64,000 bases of DNA from Paenibacillus mucilaginosus 3016 (GTDB lineage Bacteria; Bacillota; Bacilli; Paenibacillales; NBRC-103111), in NCBI RefSeq assembly GCF_000250655.1, contig NC_016935.1, positions 7,954,001-8,018,000 on the forward strand. Reading direction: 5' to 3'. A program made the position numbers and the translations under genes. The notes under the pieces were generated by a model. It had not been told where the DNA came from and did no database searches. It saw only the letters and a list, made by a program, of their open reading frames with translations. This document shows, piece after piece, positions 42,784 through 52,069 of this stretch; within the stretch, counting starts at the first letter, position 1, and the number at the start of each line of letters is the position of its first letter.

Positions 42784-43496
42784 ATCCTACGGGATACCCG
42801 GCCATGAAGCTCCGGCAGCACCTCGGCCGCCCGGCCCTGGATAAAGGCATGGAACCGGTCCTCCTGTCCCGTTCGCTCCGTCCCGATGAGAATCAGCCGC
42901 CCCTTCGTCATGTACGGCAGCTGATTGGCCGGATACACCTGCAGGCTCGTTCCGATGACGAGGACCGCGTCCGCCGCCTTGATCGCGGCCAGCGACTCAT
43001 CCCACGCCTCTTCCGGCAGCTTCTCGCCGAACAGGACCACGTCCGGCCGCAGCCGACCTCCGCAGTGCCCGCAGGCTTCGCGGCCCAGGAAGGCCTCCTC
43101 GGCCGCCTCCCGGCGGCAGTCATGGCAGCGGAACTCGCGGATCGTGCCGTGCAGCTCCCGCACCTCCCGGTTCCCGGCCGCCTGGTGCAGCCGGTCTACG
43201 TTCTGCGTCGCGATAAGCGTGAGCCGTCCCTGCTCCTCCCACTCCCGCAGCACCTCATGCCCGGCATGCGGGCGGATGCCCTTGAGGTGGTTCACCCTGG
43301 CGGCGTAGAATTCATGGAAGAGTTCATAATTCCCCTCGAGCGCCTCCACGGTCGCAACCGTCCGGGGATCGATCTTCCGCCACCAGCCGGAGGGGGAACG
43401 GAAGTCCGGCACACCCGCATCGACCGAGCATCCGGCCCCGGTCAGCACGACGAGCGAACCCGCAGATGCGATCATCTCTGCCGCTTGGTCCAGCAT
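42780..43496 (-). CDS. SIR2-family NAD-dependent protein deacylase
   Basis: A sirtuin of 238 residues that removes acyl groups from lysines using NAD. The NAD-binding motif is GAGCSVDAGVPDFRS (usually GAGxSxxSGIPDFR). QNVDRLH contains the NAD-ribose Asn/Asp, LHGT has the catalytic His, CHDC and CGHCGG form the zinc site, and GTSLQVYPANQLP is in the C-terminal Rossmann part. ATG 43496 has GGGAGG upstream. No target gene is coupled to it. A cobB or srtN type label is reasonable but not certain. Confidence 0.9.
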   Translation of the reverse strand: MLDQAAEMIASAGSLVVLTGAGCSVDAGVPDFRSPSGWWRKIDPRTVATVEALEGNYELFHEFYAARVNHLKGIRPHAGHEVLREWEEQGRLTLIATQNVDRLHQAAGNREVRELHGTIREFRCHDCRREAAEEAFLGREACGHCGGRLRPDVVLFGEKLPEEAWDESLAAIKAADAVLVIGTSLQVYPANQLPYMTKGRLILIGTERTGQEDRFHAFIQGRAAEVLPELHGRVSRRI

Positions 43497-43656
43497 CGCC
43501 CTTCCACCTCCCTAGAAATGAAACATGTATATCGTCATTATACAATGCCTGAGGCCTGCCGGAAAAATCCGCAGCGCCCTCGCCCCCAGCACTCTACAAC
43601 GTAAATCAGCTCCGTTCAGGCGGCCTAGAAGCACTCGGAACCCGCCCAAACGCACA

Positions 43657-43694
43657 GAAGCCCCAGGTCTCCGTTAAGAGAGACCCGGGGCTTC
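43657..43694. terminator. Strong bidirectional hairpin after pullulanase
   Basis: GAAGCCCC-AGGTCTC pairs with GAGACC-CGGGGCTTC (43657-43671 with 43680-43694). T runs are weak on both sides. It lies 30 bases after the pullulanase stop. Confidence 0.55.
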
Positions 43695-43723
43695 CTTAAT
43701 CCATCTGACGCTCCTAAGTGAGC

Positions 43724-45688
43724 TCAGGACCGCTTGCTAACCCCAAGCACTACCATGCCGATGCCTTCGACCTGCAGCCGTCCGTCCATCCGGCGCACAT
43801 GCTCGCTCCCGAACAGAACCTCCCACTCGCCGAGCTGAGGCAGAGGGAGATCATCCGTTCCGCGGTTCGCGTGATAGAGCACGTACAGGTGCTCGAAGGG
43901 GTCCCCGCCCGCATGATCGCGAAGCGTGTAAGCCACGCAGCCGCCCGGCGCATCCTCGAAGCGGAGGTGGCTGCGGATCTCCTCGGTCGTCGTCATCCGG
44001 AAGGCCGGATGAGCCTTGCGCAGGGCGATGAGCTCCTTCATATACCACACGTCATGCTTGCGGTCCGCACAGCGCTGCCAGTCGAGCCGGTTGATCTCGT
44101 CCGGCGACTTGTAGCTGTTCTCCACACCCTGCTTCGTACGCATGAACTCCTGGCCTGCATGGAGCAGCGGAATGCCTTGGCTCGTCAGCACGATGGCGGA
44201 GGCCAGCCGATGCGAAGCGCGCAGAATGTCTTCACTCTCCCCGCCGCCCACAAGGGACAGCTTATCCCACAAGGTGAAGTTGTCATGGCACTCCGCGTAG
44301 TTGACGGTCTGGTCCGGCTGAAGCGGGAACCCGAACGTGTACTCGTTGTAAGGAATCGAACCGCAGGCACCGGTTTTGATCTCGTGCTCGAGGTACCAGC
44401 CGCCGTTCACGAAGCCGCGTGAAGCCTTGTCGAACGTGTCGCCCTTCAGCGCGTTGCGCAGTCGGTCATTGAACTGCGCGACCCGCGGCATCCGGCCGGC
44501 ATGAAGCTGGTTGGCCCGCTCCTCGGGTGCGAGGGCGGAGTCCATCACCCAGCCTTCGCCGGTAATCAGGATCGAAGGGTCGATCTCATCCAGACGGCGG
44601 CGGATCTCCTGTATCAGGCTCACATCGTGGAGCCCCATGAGGTCGAAGCGGAAGCCGTCCATGTGGAACTCCCGGGCCCAGTACACGACGGAGTCGATGA
44701 TGAACTTGCGCATCATGAGATGCTCGGAGGCCGTCTCATTGCCGCAGTGCGACCCGTTGGAGAGCGTACCGTCACTCCGGTAGCGGAAGTAATAGCCCGG
44801 TACCAGCTGGGCCAGATTGGCGCGGTAGCCGTCATACAGGTGATTGTAGACGACATCCTGGATCACCCGGATGCCGCGGCTGTGCAGCGCCTGCACCAGC
44901 CCCTTCAGCTCCCGGATCCGGGAGTCCGGCTGATACGGATCGGCCGCATAGGAGCCTTCCGGCACGTTGTAGTTCTGCGGGTCGTAGCCCCAGTTGTACT
45001 GCTCATCCGGTTTCGTCTCATCCACGCTGCCATAGAAGTAATCGTTGACCGGCAGCAGCTGTACGTGAGTGACACCGAGGTCGACCAGATGGTCGATTCC
45101 CGTGTAGATCCCTTCCGGCCCCCGTGTTCCCTTCTCGCAGAAAGCGAGATACTTGCCTTTATGCTGCATCCCCGACTCCGGGTGGATGCTGAAATCGCGC
45201 ACATGCACCTCGTAGATGATGGCATCCACAGCCGCGCGCATCGGCGGCTTCGTATCGGCGGCCCAGCCCGCCGGGTCCGTCGTGCGAAGATCCAGGATGG
45301 CTCCCCGCTTGCCATTGACCCCGACAGCCTTGGCATAAGGATCAGCCGCCTCGTTCCAGCCGTCTCCGATCTTCACCCGGTACGTGTAGAACCAGCCGCC
45401 GAAGTCGCCTTCCACATCAAGGGTCCACGTGCCTTTTTCCGCCCGCGTCATCGGCAGCTCGAGTCCGGCCACCTCATCATCCCAGGAGCGGTACAGGACC
45501 ACAACCGCCTCACCGGCGGTAGGGGCCCACAGACGGAAGAACAACCGGTCCGCCGTATACGTAACGCCGAGGTCATCCCCATCATAGAAGAACGCCTCGT
45601 CGAATTCCTTCGTGCCTACCACGAGACTCCCTGTCACTTCAGGGTCCCCGTAATGAATATGAAAATCAAGCTCATGCTGTATCGACAT
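43724..45688 (-). CDS. pulA: Type I pullulanase (GH13)
   Basis: A debranching enzyme of 654 residues that hydrolyses alpha-1,6 links in pullulan and limit dextrins. No signal peptide is seen, so it is probably cytoplasmic. N-terminal CBM48-like module at about 40-130 (RLFFRLWAPTAGEAVVVLY). The pullulanase signature YNWGYDPQNYNVPEGSY is present. GH13 catalytic residues are Asp in DGFRFDLMG, Glu in ILITGEGW and Asp in AECHDNFTLWDK. ATG 45688 has GGGAGGG upstream. A cre-like site at 45805-45818 suggests CcpA control. Confidence 0.94.
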   Translation of the reverse strand: MSIQHELDFHIHYGDPEVTGSLVVGTKEFDEAFFYDGDDLGVTYTADRLFFRLWAPTAGEAVVVLYRSWDDEVAGLELPMTRAEKGTWTLDVEGDFGGWFYTYRVKIGDGWNEAADPYAKAVGVNGKRGAILDLRTTDPAGWAADTKPPMRAAVDAIIYEVHVRDFSIHPESGMQHKGKYLAFCEKGTRGPEGIYTGIDHLVDLGVTHVQLLPVNDYFYGSVDETKPDEQYNWGYDPQNYNVPEGSYAADPYQPDSRIRELKGLVQALHSRGIRVIQDVVYNHLYDGYRANLAQLVPGYYFRYRSDGTLSNGSHCGNETASEHLMMRKFIIDSVVYWAREFHMDGFRFDLMGLHDVSLIQEIRRRLDEIDPSILITGEGWVMDSALAPEERANQLHAGRMPRVAQFNDRLRNALKGDTFDKASRGFVNGGWYLEHEIKTGACGSIPYNEYTFGFPLQPDQTVNYAECHDNFTLWDKLSLVGGGESEDILRASHRLASAIVLTSQGIPLLHAGQEFMRTKQGVENSYKSPDEINRLDWQRCADRKHDVWYMKELIALRKAHPAFRMTTTEEIRSHLRFEDAPGGCVAYTLRDHAGGDPFEHLYVLYHANRGTDDLPLPQLGEWEVLFGSEHVRRMDGRLQVEGIGMVVLGVSKRS

Positions 45689-45804
45689 GTTCGTCCCTCC
45701 CGGCTTGAATTATGGGTTCTGCATCGAAAAAGGATAGTACTCTATTTGTCGTCACTATGGAGGAATATGTTAAGAGGCAAATTCGGCGTAATAAAAATGC
45801 TGAT

Positions 45805-45818
45805 TGTAAGCGTTAGCA
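45805..45818. promoter_or_regulatory. Candidate cre site upstream of pullulanase
   Basis: TGTAAGCGTTAGCA matches TGWAANCGNTNWCA at 13 of 14 positions, about 117 bases upstream of the pullulanase start. Confidence 0.55.
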
Positions 45819-46613
45819 GCAATATCGGTCCGGATAGGAAATGGTCGTATTAGGATCAGGATGCCCCAAAACATACCAAAGCATAACTCCCTCCAGGCTT
45901 GCTTTTGTAACGCGTCTCCCTGCTTCTTACAGCAGTACGGATTACTACAGTATATGAAAACGCCGCCGATTGGGAGCTCGTCCCCGGCAGGTTGGGCTGT
46001 CCCTGCATTAAAAATAAGCCATGCGCCTATTGATGGCCCGATGATTTTATTTTGCGTTCCGCCCGAGCTTCGCTCAAAGGCCCCTGTCAAAATAAAACGT
46101 CTTACAGGGCAGGTAAAAGATAAAGGAAAGCTTCGCGAATTCCAGAATGTAATGTCCCCATTTCCACCAGCCAGAATATACATCTAAACGGTCTCCACCG
46201 CAGTTCGTCGGTCCTAAGCCTCTTCTCTTCCGGCATAACTTCAGGCCGGAAGGCATATATCTTCGAATGGGAATGGCTTCTACCTCCAAAAGCCGGACTA
46301 CCCGGGTCCAACAAGCTGCCGCTCCAGGTCTGACACAGCCCGCTATCCTATTCTACCATATTCTGTATATGAACAAGCAAAAAAGTTAGCAGGCTGTGAG
46401 CAATGTGACAGACAAACCGATGGATATCGCTTACAATGGATATGGTAAAGTGTTCCAATGCGGCGCCTCTTCTTCTGTTCGCTCTCCATACACAAGCTTT
46501 TCCAGGCCGGCATCCGGAGCCCGTATCCACATGTTCTCTCACCTATTATCCCCCATGTTAGGGGAAGACGGAGGGGGTTGTTCACCGAATCTATATTTAT
46601 ACTTAATACTAAA
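45819..46613. other. Long intergenic region without a supported gene
   Basis: Sequence between pullulanase and katA. Open frames here on either strand lack ribosome binding sites and family features. A hairpin TTCCGGC/GCCGGAA lies at about 46226-46252. Nothing else is convincing before the PerR box at 46614. Confidence 0.5.
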
Positions 46614-46663
46614 TTAGAATTATTATAAAAAAGTATTGATTTTTATTTGAGAATGTTTATCAT
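46614..46663 (+). promoter_or_regulatory. katA promoter with PerR box
   Basis: TTAGAATTATTATAA (46614-46628) matches the PerR consensus TTATAATNATTATAA at all but one position. TTGATT (46636-46641) and TATCAT (46658-46663) with a 16-base spacer form the promoter. PerR would repress katA until peroxide oxidises it. Confidence 0.8.
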
Positions 46664-46711
46664 ATAGTTATAGCCAAGAGCAAACCACATCAAATTACGA
46701 GGTGAACCGAA

Positions 46712-48169
46712 TTGACTACGAATGACAAGAAGCTTACAACCTCCTGGGGCGCCCCTGTAGGAGACAACCAGAATTCCATGACCGCCGGCTACCGCGGCCC
46801 TACCCTGATCCAGGATGCACACCTGATCGAGAAGCTCGCACACTTCAACCGGGAGCGTGTGCCTGAGCGTGTCGTACACGCCAAGGGTGCAGGCGCACAC
46901 GGCTACTTCGAAGTAACGAACGATGTCAGCCAGTACACCAAGGCTGCTTTCCTCTCCGAAGTGGGCAAGCGCACGCCGATGTTCATCCGCTTCTCCACCG
47001 TTGCCGGTGAGCTCGGCTCGGCGGATACCGTCCGTGACCCGCGCGGCTTCGCAGTGAAGTTCTACACCGAAGAAGGCAACTACGACCTCGTCGGCAATAA
47101 TACGCCGGTGTTCTTCATCCGCGATGCGATCAAGTTCCCTGACTTCATCCATACGCAGAAGCGCCACCCGCAGACACACCTGAAGAACCCGAATGCGGTG
47201 TGGGATTTCTGGTCCCTGTCCCCTGAGTCCCTGCACCAGGTCACGATCCTGATGTCGGACCGCGGAATTCCTGCGACCCTGAGGCATATGCACGGCTTCG
47301 GCTCCCACACCTTCAAGTGGGTTAATGCAGAAGGACAAGCCGTATGGGTGAAGTACCACTTCAAGACAGAGCAGGGCGTGAAGAACATGGATGTGAACGT
47401 CGCTGCGAAGCTGGCGGGCGAGCATCCGGACTACCACACCGAAGACCTGTTCAACGCGATCGAGAACGGCGACTTCCCGGCCTGGAGACTGTACGTGCAG
47501 ATCATGCCGCTGGAAGACGCGAACACCTACCGTTTCGATCCGTTCGATGTGACGAAGGTATGGTCCCAGAAGGACTACCCGCTGATCGAGGTGGGCCGCA
47601 TGGTACTGAACCGCAATCCGGAGAACTACTTCGCGGAAGTGGAGCAGGCTACATTCACGCCGGGCGCGTTCGTACCAGGGATCGAAGCTTCCCCGGACAA
47701 GATGCTCCAGGGCCGGATCTTCGCCTATGCCGACGCTCACCGCTACCGGGTTGGCGCGAACCATAACGCGCTGCCGATCAACCGTCCTCACGTCGAAGTC
47801 AACAACAACCAGCGTGACGGTCAAATGCGCTTCGACGGCAACGGCGGCGCATCCACCTACTACGAGCCGAACAGCTACGGCGGCCCGAAAGAATCGCCGG
47901 AGCACAGAACGACTCCGTTCGAGGTATCCGGATTGGCGGACAGCGTAGCCTACGACCACGACGATCACTACACGCAGGCCGGAGACCTGTACCGCCTGAT
48001 GAGCGAAGAAGAGCGCACGCGTCTTATTGAGACCATCGTAGGCGCCATGAAGCCCGTAGAGCGCGATGACATCAAGCTCCGCCAGATCGGCCACTTCTAC
48101 AAGGCGGATCCGGAATACGGAACACGCGTTGCCGAAGGTCTCGGCCTGCCGGTACCGCAGACGGTTTAA
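46712..48169 (+). CDS. katA: Monofunctional haem catalase
   Basis: Small-subunit clade catalase of 485 residues that converts H2O2 to water and O2. The start is TTG 46712, with GAGGTG 8 bases upstream; translation from it gives the usual TNDKKLTTSWGAPVGDNQNS start of the family. The distal His is in RVVHAKGAGAHGYFEV, the Asn in LVGNNTPVFFIRD, and the proximal haem Tyr in GRIFAYADAHRYRVG. Codon usage is strongly biased, as in highly expressed genes. A PerR box precedes it and a terminator follows. Confidence 0.96.
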   Translation: MTTNDKKLTTSWGAPVGDNQNSMTAGYRGPTLIQDAHLIEKLAHFNRERVPERVVHAKGAGAHGYFEVTNDVSQYTKAAFLSEVGKRTPMFIRFSTVAGELGSADTVRDPRGFAVKFYTEEGNYDLVGNNTPVFFIRDAIKFPDFIHTQKRHPQTHLKNPNAVWDFWSLSPESLHQVTILMSDRGIPATLRHMHGFGSHTFKWVNAEGQAVWVKYHFKTEQGVKNMDVNVAAKLAGEHPDYHTEDLFNAIENGDFPAWRLYVQIMPLEDANTYRFDPFDVTKVWSQKDYPLIEVGRMVLNRNPENYFAEVEQATFTPGAFVPGIEASPDKMLQGRIFAYADAHRYRVGANHNALPINRPHVEVNNNQRDGQMRFDGNGGASTYYEPNSYGGPKESPEHRTTPFEVSGLADSVAYDHDDHYTQAGDLYRLMSEEERTRLIETIVGAMKPVERDDIKLRQIGHFYKADPEYGTRVAEGLGLPVPQTV

Positions 48170-48248
48170 TCCGTCTACCGTCCCGCATCACTACCAAATT
48201 TGTAACTGCACTACTCCCGAATTCACACACTTTCCCGTATATGCAGCA

Positions 48249-48284
48249 AAGCCTTGGACATCCAGCGTCCAAGGCTTCTTTTTA
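48249..48284 (+). terminator. Terminator after katA
   Basis: AAGCCTTGGAC (48249-48259) and GTCCAAGGCTT (48267-48277) form a perfect 11-base stem followed by a T run. Confidence 0.93.
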
Positions 48285-48317
48285 TTCCTAATAAGCCGTA
48301 CTACGTCCGGCCGTATG

Positions 48318-48908
48318 TTACTGCTTCATCGTGAATCCTACGAACACCCCGAAGGCAAAGATCGTGGAGATTACGATCGTATGGAAGACGATCCATGCCC
48401 AGCGGCCGTAGCGGAACTGTCTCCCGGAGAGCGGAGTCCTCAGCCGGGGAGGAATAATTTTGCCTCCGATCCACTCGAAGATGAGGTAGAACAGCCACCA
48501 GGCGGTGTAGGAGTCCCACAGATCCCAGCCGAAGGTGAACCGGAAGATGCCCGTGTAAGCCAGCAGCACCACCTCCGACACCACAGCGATATGGACGATG
48601 GCCCAGTAGTAGGGGATTTTCCAGATCCAGCGCTGCGGACTGAACTGGACGCCGGCCAGCACCGTGAAGGGAACGAAGGTAACCATGACGAGGAAGGGCA
48701 GACTCCATATCGTCTGGATCGGCCGGTTCGGGAAGATATAGAGGCCCGCCAGAACGAATGCGTAGCAAAGCCCGGTCCCTACCGCTCCCGAGAGGAGAAA
48801 GAGCAGGCCGTATCGTTTCCAATCCCGCTTGATCAGAAAAAGGCTGCCTGCCGCCCCGATCACAATGGTGGCTATATTCGCGGCATATTCGTACCAGGGA
48901 AATTTCAT
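48318..48908 (-). CDS. CBO0543-type multi-helix membrane protein
   Basis: 196 residues from ATG 48908 (GGGAGGG 8 bases upstream; an earlier GTG is less likely). Five or six hydrophobic helices with conserved aromatic patches (IPYYWAIVHIAVVSEVVLL, WDSYTAWWLFYLIFEW). The layout resembles the CBO0543 family of integral membrane proteins common in spore-forming Bacillota. No enzymatic motif is visible and the role is unknown. It is convergent with katA. Confidence 0.75.
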   Translation of the reverse strand: MKFPWYEYAANIATIVIGAAGSLFLIKRDWKRYGLLFLLSGAVGTGLCYAFVLAGLYIFPNRPIQTIWSLPFLVMVTFVPFTVLAGVQFSPQRWIWKIPYYWAIVHIAVVSEVVLLAYTGIFRFTFGWDLWDSYTAWWLFYLIFEWIGGKIIPPRLRTPLSGRQFRYGRWAWIVFHTIVISTIFAFGVFVGFTMKQ

Positions 48909-48985
48909 GAAGGGACCCTCCCTCACAGATTGATGTTAGAATTCCCCTCTTCTCCCACGCTTACTCAGGTATGGGCGGATACGTC

Positions 48986-49011
48986 AAAAAAGCCCAAGCC
49001 TTCGCTTGAGC
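48986..49011 (-). terminator. Terminator of the des operon
   Basis: On the minus strand GCTCAAGC-GAAG-GCTTGGGC is followed by six T (48991-48986), 12 bases after the desR stop. Confidence 0.9.
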
Positions 49012-49022
49012 TTCCCTGTCTT

Positions 49023-49622
49023 CTATTTGAACCAGCCGTTCTCCTTGAACCGCGTGATCGCTTCGATCCGGTTGCTGACGCCCAGCTTGTCGAGGATCAC
49101 CGAGATGTAATTGCGCACCGTGCCGGTCGTCAGGTAGAGCTCCGAAGCGATCTCCTTCGTGTTCTTCCCGTCGGCGACCAGCGCCAGCACTTCCTTCTCC
49201 CGGTCGGTCAGCGGATTCTCCTGGCTGAAGCCGCCGTCCACCAGCTCCGCCGCGTAGATCCGGCGGCCGGACATGATGCTGCGGATCGACTCCGCCAGCT
49301 CCTCGCTCGGGCTGTCCTTGAGCAGGTAGCCGTGGGCCCCCGCCTTCAGCGCCCGCTCGAAATAGCCGGACCGCGCGAACGTCGTCAGGATGAGCACCTT
49401 GCAGCCGCTGCCCTTGAGCTCCTCGGCGGCATCGAGCCCGCTCTTCAGCGGCATCTCGATATCCATCACACAGATATCCGGCTTGTGCTCGTGGACCAGC
49501 TTCACGGCATCTTCGCCGTTGCCGGCCCTGCCTACAACCTCCATATCCTCTTCGAGATCAAGAAGAGAAGCCAAGGCTCCGAGCAGCATCCGCTGGTCCT
49601 CGGCAATGACAATTCGTATCAT
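49023..49622 (-). CDS. desR: DesR-like response regulator
   Basis: A NarL/LuxR-type response regulator of 199 residues. Receiver domain with acidic pocket AEDQRM, phosphoacceptor Asp in DICVMDIEMPLKSG (near 54) and LTTFARSGY. C-terminal LuxR HTH is in LTDREKEVLALVADGKNTKE and TGTVRNYISVILDKLGV. It follows desK with a 4-base overlap. With the desaturase gene upstream, the set matches the Bacillus DesK-DesR-Des thermosensing pathway. Confidence 0.92.
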   Translation of the reverse strand: MIRIVIAEDQRMLLGALASLLDLEEDMEVVGRAGNGEDAVKLVHEHKPDICVMDIEMPLKSGLDAAEELKGSGCKVLILTTFARSGYFERALKAGAHGYLLKDSPSEELAESIRSIMSGRRIYAAELVDGGFSQENPLTDREKEVLALVADGKNTKEIASELYLTTGTVRNYISVILDKLGVSNRIEAITRFKENGWFK

Positions 49623-50755
49623 AGGCCCGCCTCCGTTTGCGGTGGACTGAACGTATTCGGCACCCGGATGGTCACGAGGACTCCTCCCTCGGTCCGGATA
49701 TCAAGGCTTCCGTTCACGAATTCCAGCCGCTCCTTCATCCCCCGCAGCCCGTTGCCGCGGAAGCATACCCCATCCCCCGCCATGCCGATCCCGTTATCCC
49801 TCACCCGGATCACAAGATCCGTAGGCCCCGGTTCAACGGACAGCGTACATGCCGTGGCCCGGCTGTGCTTGACGATGTTGGTCACGGCTTCCTTCACACA
49901 CATGCTCAGCACATTCTCGGTGAGCAGCGAGGTGTTCTCCAGCTTCGGATCGCCCTCGAGCGTGAATTCTATCTCCGCGGCCTTCAGAATCTGGCGCACC
50001 CGGAACAGCTCCTCCTCCAGCGAGGTGCCGCGCATCTGGGTGACCATCTCCCGCACTTCCTTCAGCGCACTGCGTGCCGTCTGGCGGACATCATTGATCT
50101 CGCTGAGCGCCCGGCCCGGGTCCTTGCGCACCAGCTTGCCGGCCAGATCGCTCTTCAGGCCGATCAGCGACAGCTTCTGCCCGAGCGTGTCGTGCAGGTC
50201 GCGGGCGATCCGCTGGCGTTCCTCGAGCTTCACGAGCTCGGAGATCCGCTTGTTCGCATCCTCCAGCTGGCCCTGCAGCTTGTCACTCCGGTTCCTATTA
50301 TACGTCGTAACGGGAAGAAGAATGACCGCGAGCAGCGTGATGAGCACGAACGGCAGCTGCGAGATGAACACCGGATTGCGCGAGACGAACTCGAGATTCA
50401 CCGAGACAATCGTACTCATGAGGTGGATCGTGTACAGCACCATGAACCCTGCGCGATGCTGCAGATTGCCGATAAAGAACGCAATAAAGAGCGAAAAATA
50501 AACATAGCCGAACAGCAGGGTCATGGCGATGGAGATCACAATCTGCAAGGTGGTCCAGAAGTAGATCAGCCACCCTCTCGAGACGAACGAGAGCACATAA
50601 CAGACGAAGAACACCACAATCATGACGATCCCGCTGACGACTTCATAAGTGGAAGAGGAACGGAAGATAAAGTAAAAAGGGAGGATATAAAAGACGACCC
50701 ATACATAAGGGCTCAGGCCCGTATTCCTTTGAAAAATCTGATACCACTTCTGCAT
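49619..50755 (-). CDS. desK: DesK-like membrane-thickness sensor kinase
   Basis: A HisKA_3 sensor kinase of 378 residues from ATG 50755. Five hydrophobic helices (about 12-155), then a coiled linker and DHp with RIARDLHDTLGQKLSLIGLK, where the phosphoacceptor His is intact. HATPase motifs are KEAVTNIVKHSRAT, VRDNGIGM and GNGLRGMKERL. The DesK-type enzyme senses membrane ordering on cooling and phosphorylates DesR. It lies between des and desR in one transcription direction. Confidence 0.9.
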   Translation of the reverse strand: MQKWYQIFQRNTGLSPYVWVVFYILPFYFIFRSSSTYEVVSGIVMIVVFFVCYVLSFVSRGWLIYFWTTLQIVISIAMTLLFGYVYFSLFIAFFIGNLQHRAGFMVLYTIHLMSTIVSVNLEFVSRNPVFISQLPFVLITLLAVILLPVTTYNRNRSDKLQGQLEDANKRISELVKLEERQRIARDLHDTLGQKLSLIGLKSDLAGKLVRKDPGRALSEINDVRQTARSALKEVREMVTQMRGTSLEEELFRVRQILKAAEIEFTLEGDPKLENTSLLTENVLSMCVKEAVTNIVKHSRATACTLSVEPGPTDLVIRVRDNGIGMAGDGVCFRGNGLRGMKERLEFVNGSLDIRTEGGVLVTIRVPNTFSPPQTEAGL

Positions 50756-50809
50756 GGCCGCCCACCCTCTTGGATTCACTGCTGCTGTCCATTCCATTGT
50801 AGGCCAGGC

Positions 50810-51868
50810 TTACTCCCCTTGCAAGCCCGGACGCTGTCCCTTCAAGCGGTCCGTGACCGATTCGGAGGTGCTGCGCGGCAGCTTCATCTCGCGGAACGAA
50901 ATAAAGTTCTTAGCCTGCTCATCCCACAGCTTGAACTTCAGCGATTGGAACGATGTGCGAAGCGTAATCGTTGTGGCCTTCTGCAGCGGAGGCGTCGCGT
51001 TGTGCGCCTTCTCCAGGTTGTAGTTCGGCACTTTGGGGCTCAGGTGGTGTACATGGTGGAAGCCGATGTTCCCCGTGATCCACTGCAGCACCTTCGGCAG
51101 CTTGTAGTACGAGCTTCCTTCAACGGCAGCTTTGACATAGCTCCACTCTTCCTCATGCTCGAAGTAGGAATCCTCGAACTGGTGCTGGACATAGAACAGC
51201 CAAATGCCGAGCAGACCCGATACGAACATCACAGGAAGCTGGACCATCACGAACGCCTGCCAGCCGATCAGCCAGATCATCAGAGCGTACAAGCCCACGA
51301 GAACCACATTCGTCATATAGGTGTCAATGCGTTCCTTGCTCTTCGCGCCCTTGCGGTTGAACCGGTACTGGAACAGAAAGACGAAGATCGGACCAAGGCC
51401 GAACATCACCAGCGGATGGCGGTAGAAGCGGTAGGAGAGACGAAGCCACAGCGGCGCAGCGGCATATTCCTCCACTGTCATGATCCAGATGTCGCCAATC
51501 CCCCGTTTGTCGAGGTTACTGCTCGTGGCATGGTGGATGGAGTGGCTGTTTTTCCACTGCTGGTAAGGACACAGTGTTATGACACCCAGGATGAAGCCGA
51601 GCGTGTCATTGGCCAGACGGCTCTTGAAGAACGATTGATGGCAGCAGTCGTGGAAAATAATGAACGTGCGCACCACAAAACCGGCCGTGACGACCGCGAT
51701 CGGCAGGGTCAGCCAGAAGGACACGGACAAGCTCAGGTAAGCCCCGTACCACAGCAGCAGCATTGGAACTACGGTATTCAGAAGCTGGCGGATACTCGCT
51801 TTGGTGTCTGTCTGCTCATAAGGAGCAACCTTCTTCTTCAGCTCCGCTATGTTGTTCGATTGTTTCAT
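50810..51868 (-). CDS. des: Membrane fatty acid desaturase
   Basis: Acyl-lipid desaturase (probably delta-5) of 352 residues from ATG 51868 (GAGGA upstream). Four or more helices and three His boxes: HDCCHQ (near 83), HSIHH (near 119) and HHVHH (near 280), which bind the di-iron centre. It introduces cis double bonds into membrane lipids at low temperature. It heads des-desK-desR, and its promoter carries clustered ATGAC/GTCAT elements typical of DesR control. Confidence 0.93.
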   Translation of the reverse strand: MKQSNNIAELKKKVAPYEQTDTKASIRQLLNTVVPMLLLWYGAYLSLSVSFWLTLPIAVVTAGFVVRTFIIFHDCCHQSFFKSRLANDTLGFILGVITLCPYQQWKNSHSIHHATSSNLDKRGIGDIWIMTVEEYAAAPLWLRLSYRFYRHPLVMFGLGPIFVFLFQYRFNRKGAKSKERIDTYMTNVVLVGLYALMIWLIGWQAFVMVQLPVMFVSGLLGIWLFYVQHQFEDSYFEHEEEWSYVKAAVEGSSYYKLPKVLQWITGNIGFHHVHHLSPKVPNYNLEKAHNATPPLQKATTITLRTSFQSLKFKLWDEQAKNFISFREMKLPRSTSESVTDRLKGQRPGLQGE

Positions 51869-51939
51869 CGCAAGCTTTCCTCCTCGATTCATCACACATA
51901 TGAACGAAAGTAACTTCAGACGCGTCGTATTGTAGTTTA

Positions 51940-52005
51940 ATTATAGAAGCCGCGCGTCATTCGTCACAGTCATACACGTCATGACGAGGACATGACACTT
52001 GTCAT
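51940..52005 (-). promoter_or_regulatory. des promoter and DesR-type operator cluster
   Basis: TATAAT at 51945-51940 on the minus strand with a poor -35 (TGTGAC). From 51956 to 52005 there are repeated GTCAT/ATGAC pentamers, including GTCATGAC and CATGACACTTGTCAT. That spans about -23 to -72, close to the region DesR protects at Bacillus des (-28 to -77). Confidence 0.7.
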
Positions 52006-52069
52006 ATAGCCTGGTCCTAAATCCTAGTGCTGGATTGATTATCCAGCGTGGGGACAGCGCAGCATCCTG

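Noticed and set aside
44501..45853. 450-codon plus-strand frame opposite pulA
   Set aside because: Shadow of pullulanase; no ribosome binding site or motifs.
45861..46187. Overlapping open frames on both strands between pulA and katA
   Set aside because: No ribosome binding site, no recognisable motif, and Pro/Cys-rich random-looking composition.
46643..48094. 483-codon minus-strand frame opposite katA
   Set aside because: Mirror of the highly codon-biased catalase gene.
48066..50501. 811-codon plus-strand frame spanning the katA end to desK
   Set aside because: It crosses terminators and lies antisense to desKR; composition is non-protein-like.
49637..51913. 758-codon plus-strand frame opposite desK and des
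   Set aside because: Antisense shadow; the real genes on the other strand have complete family motifs.
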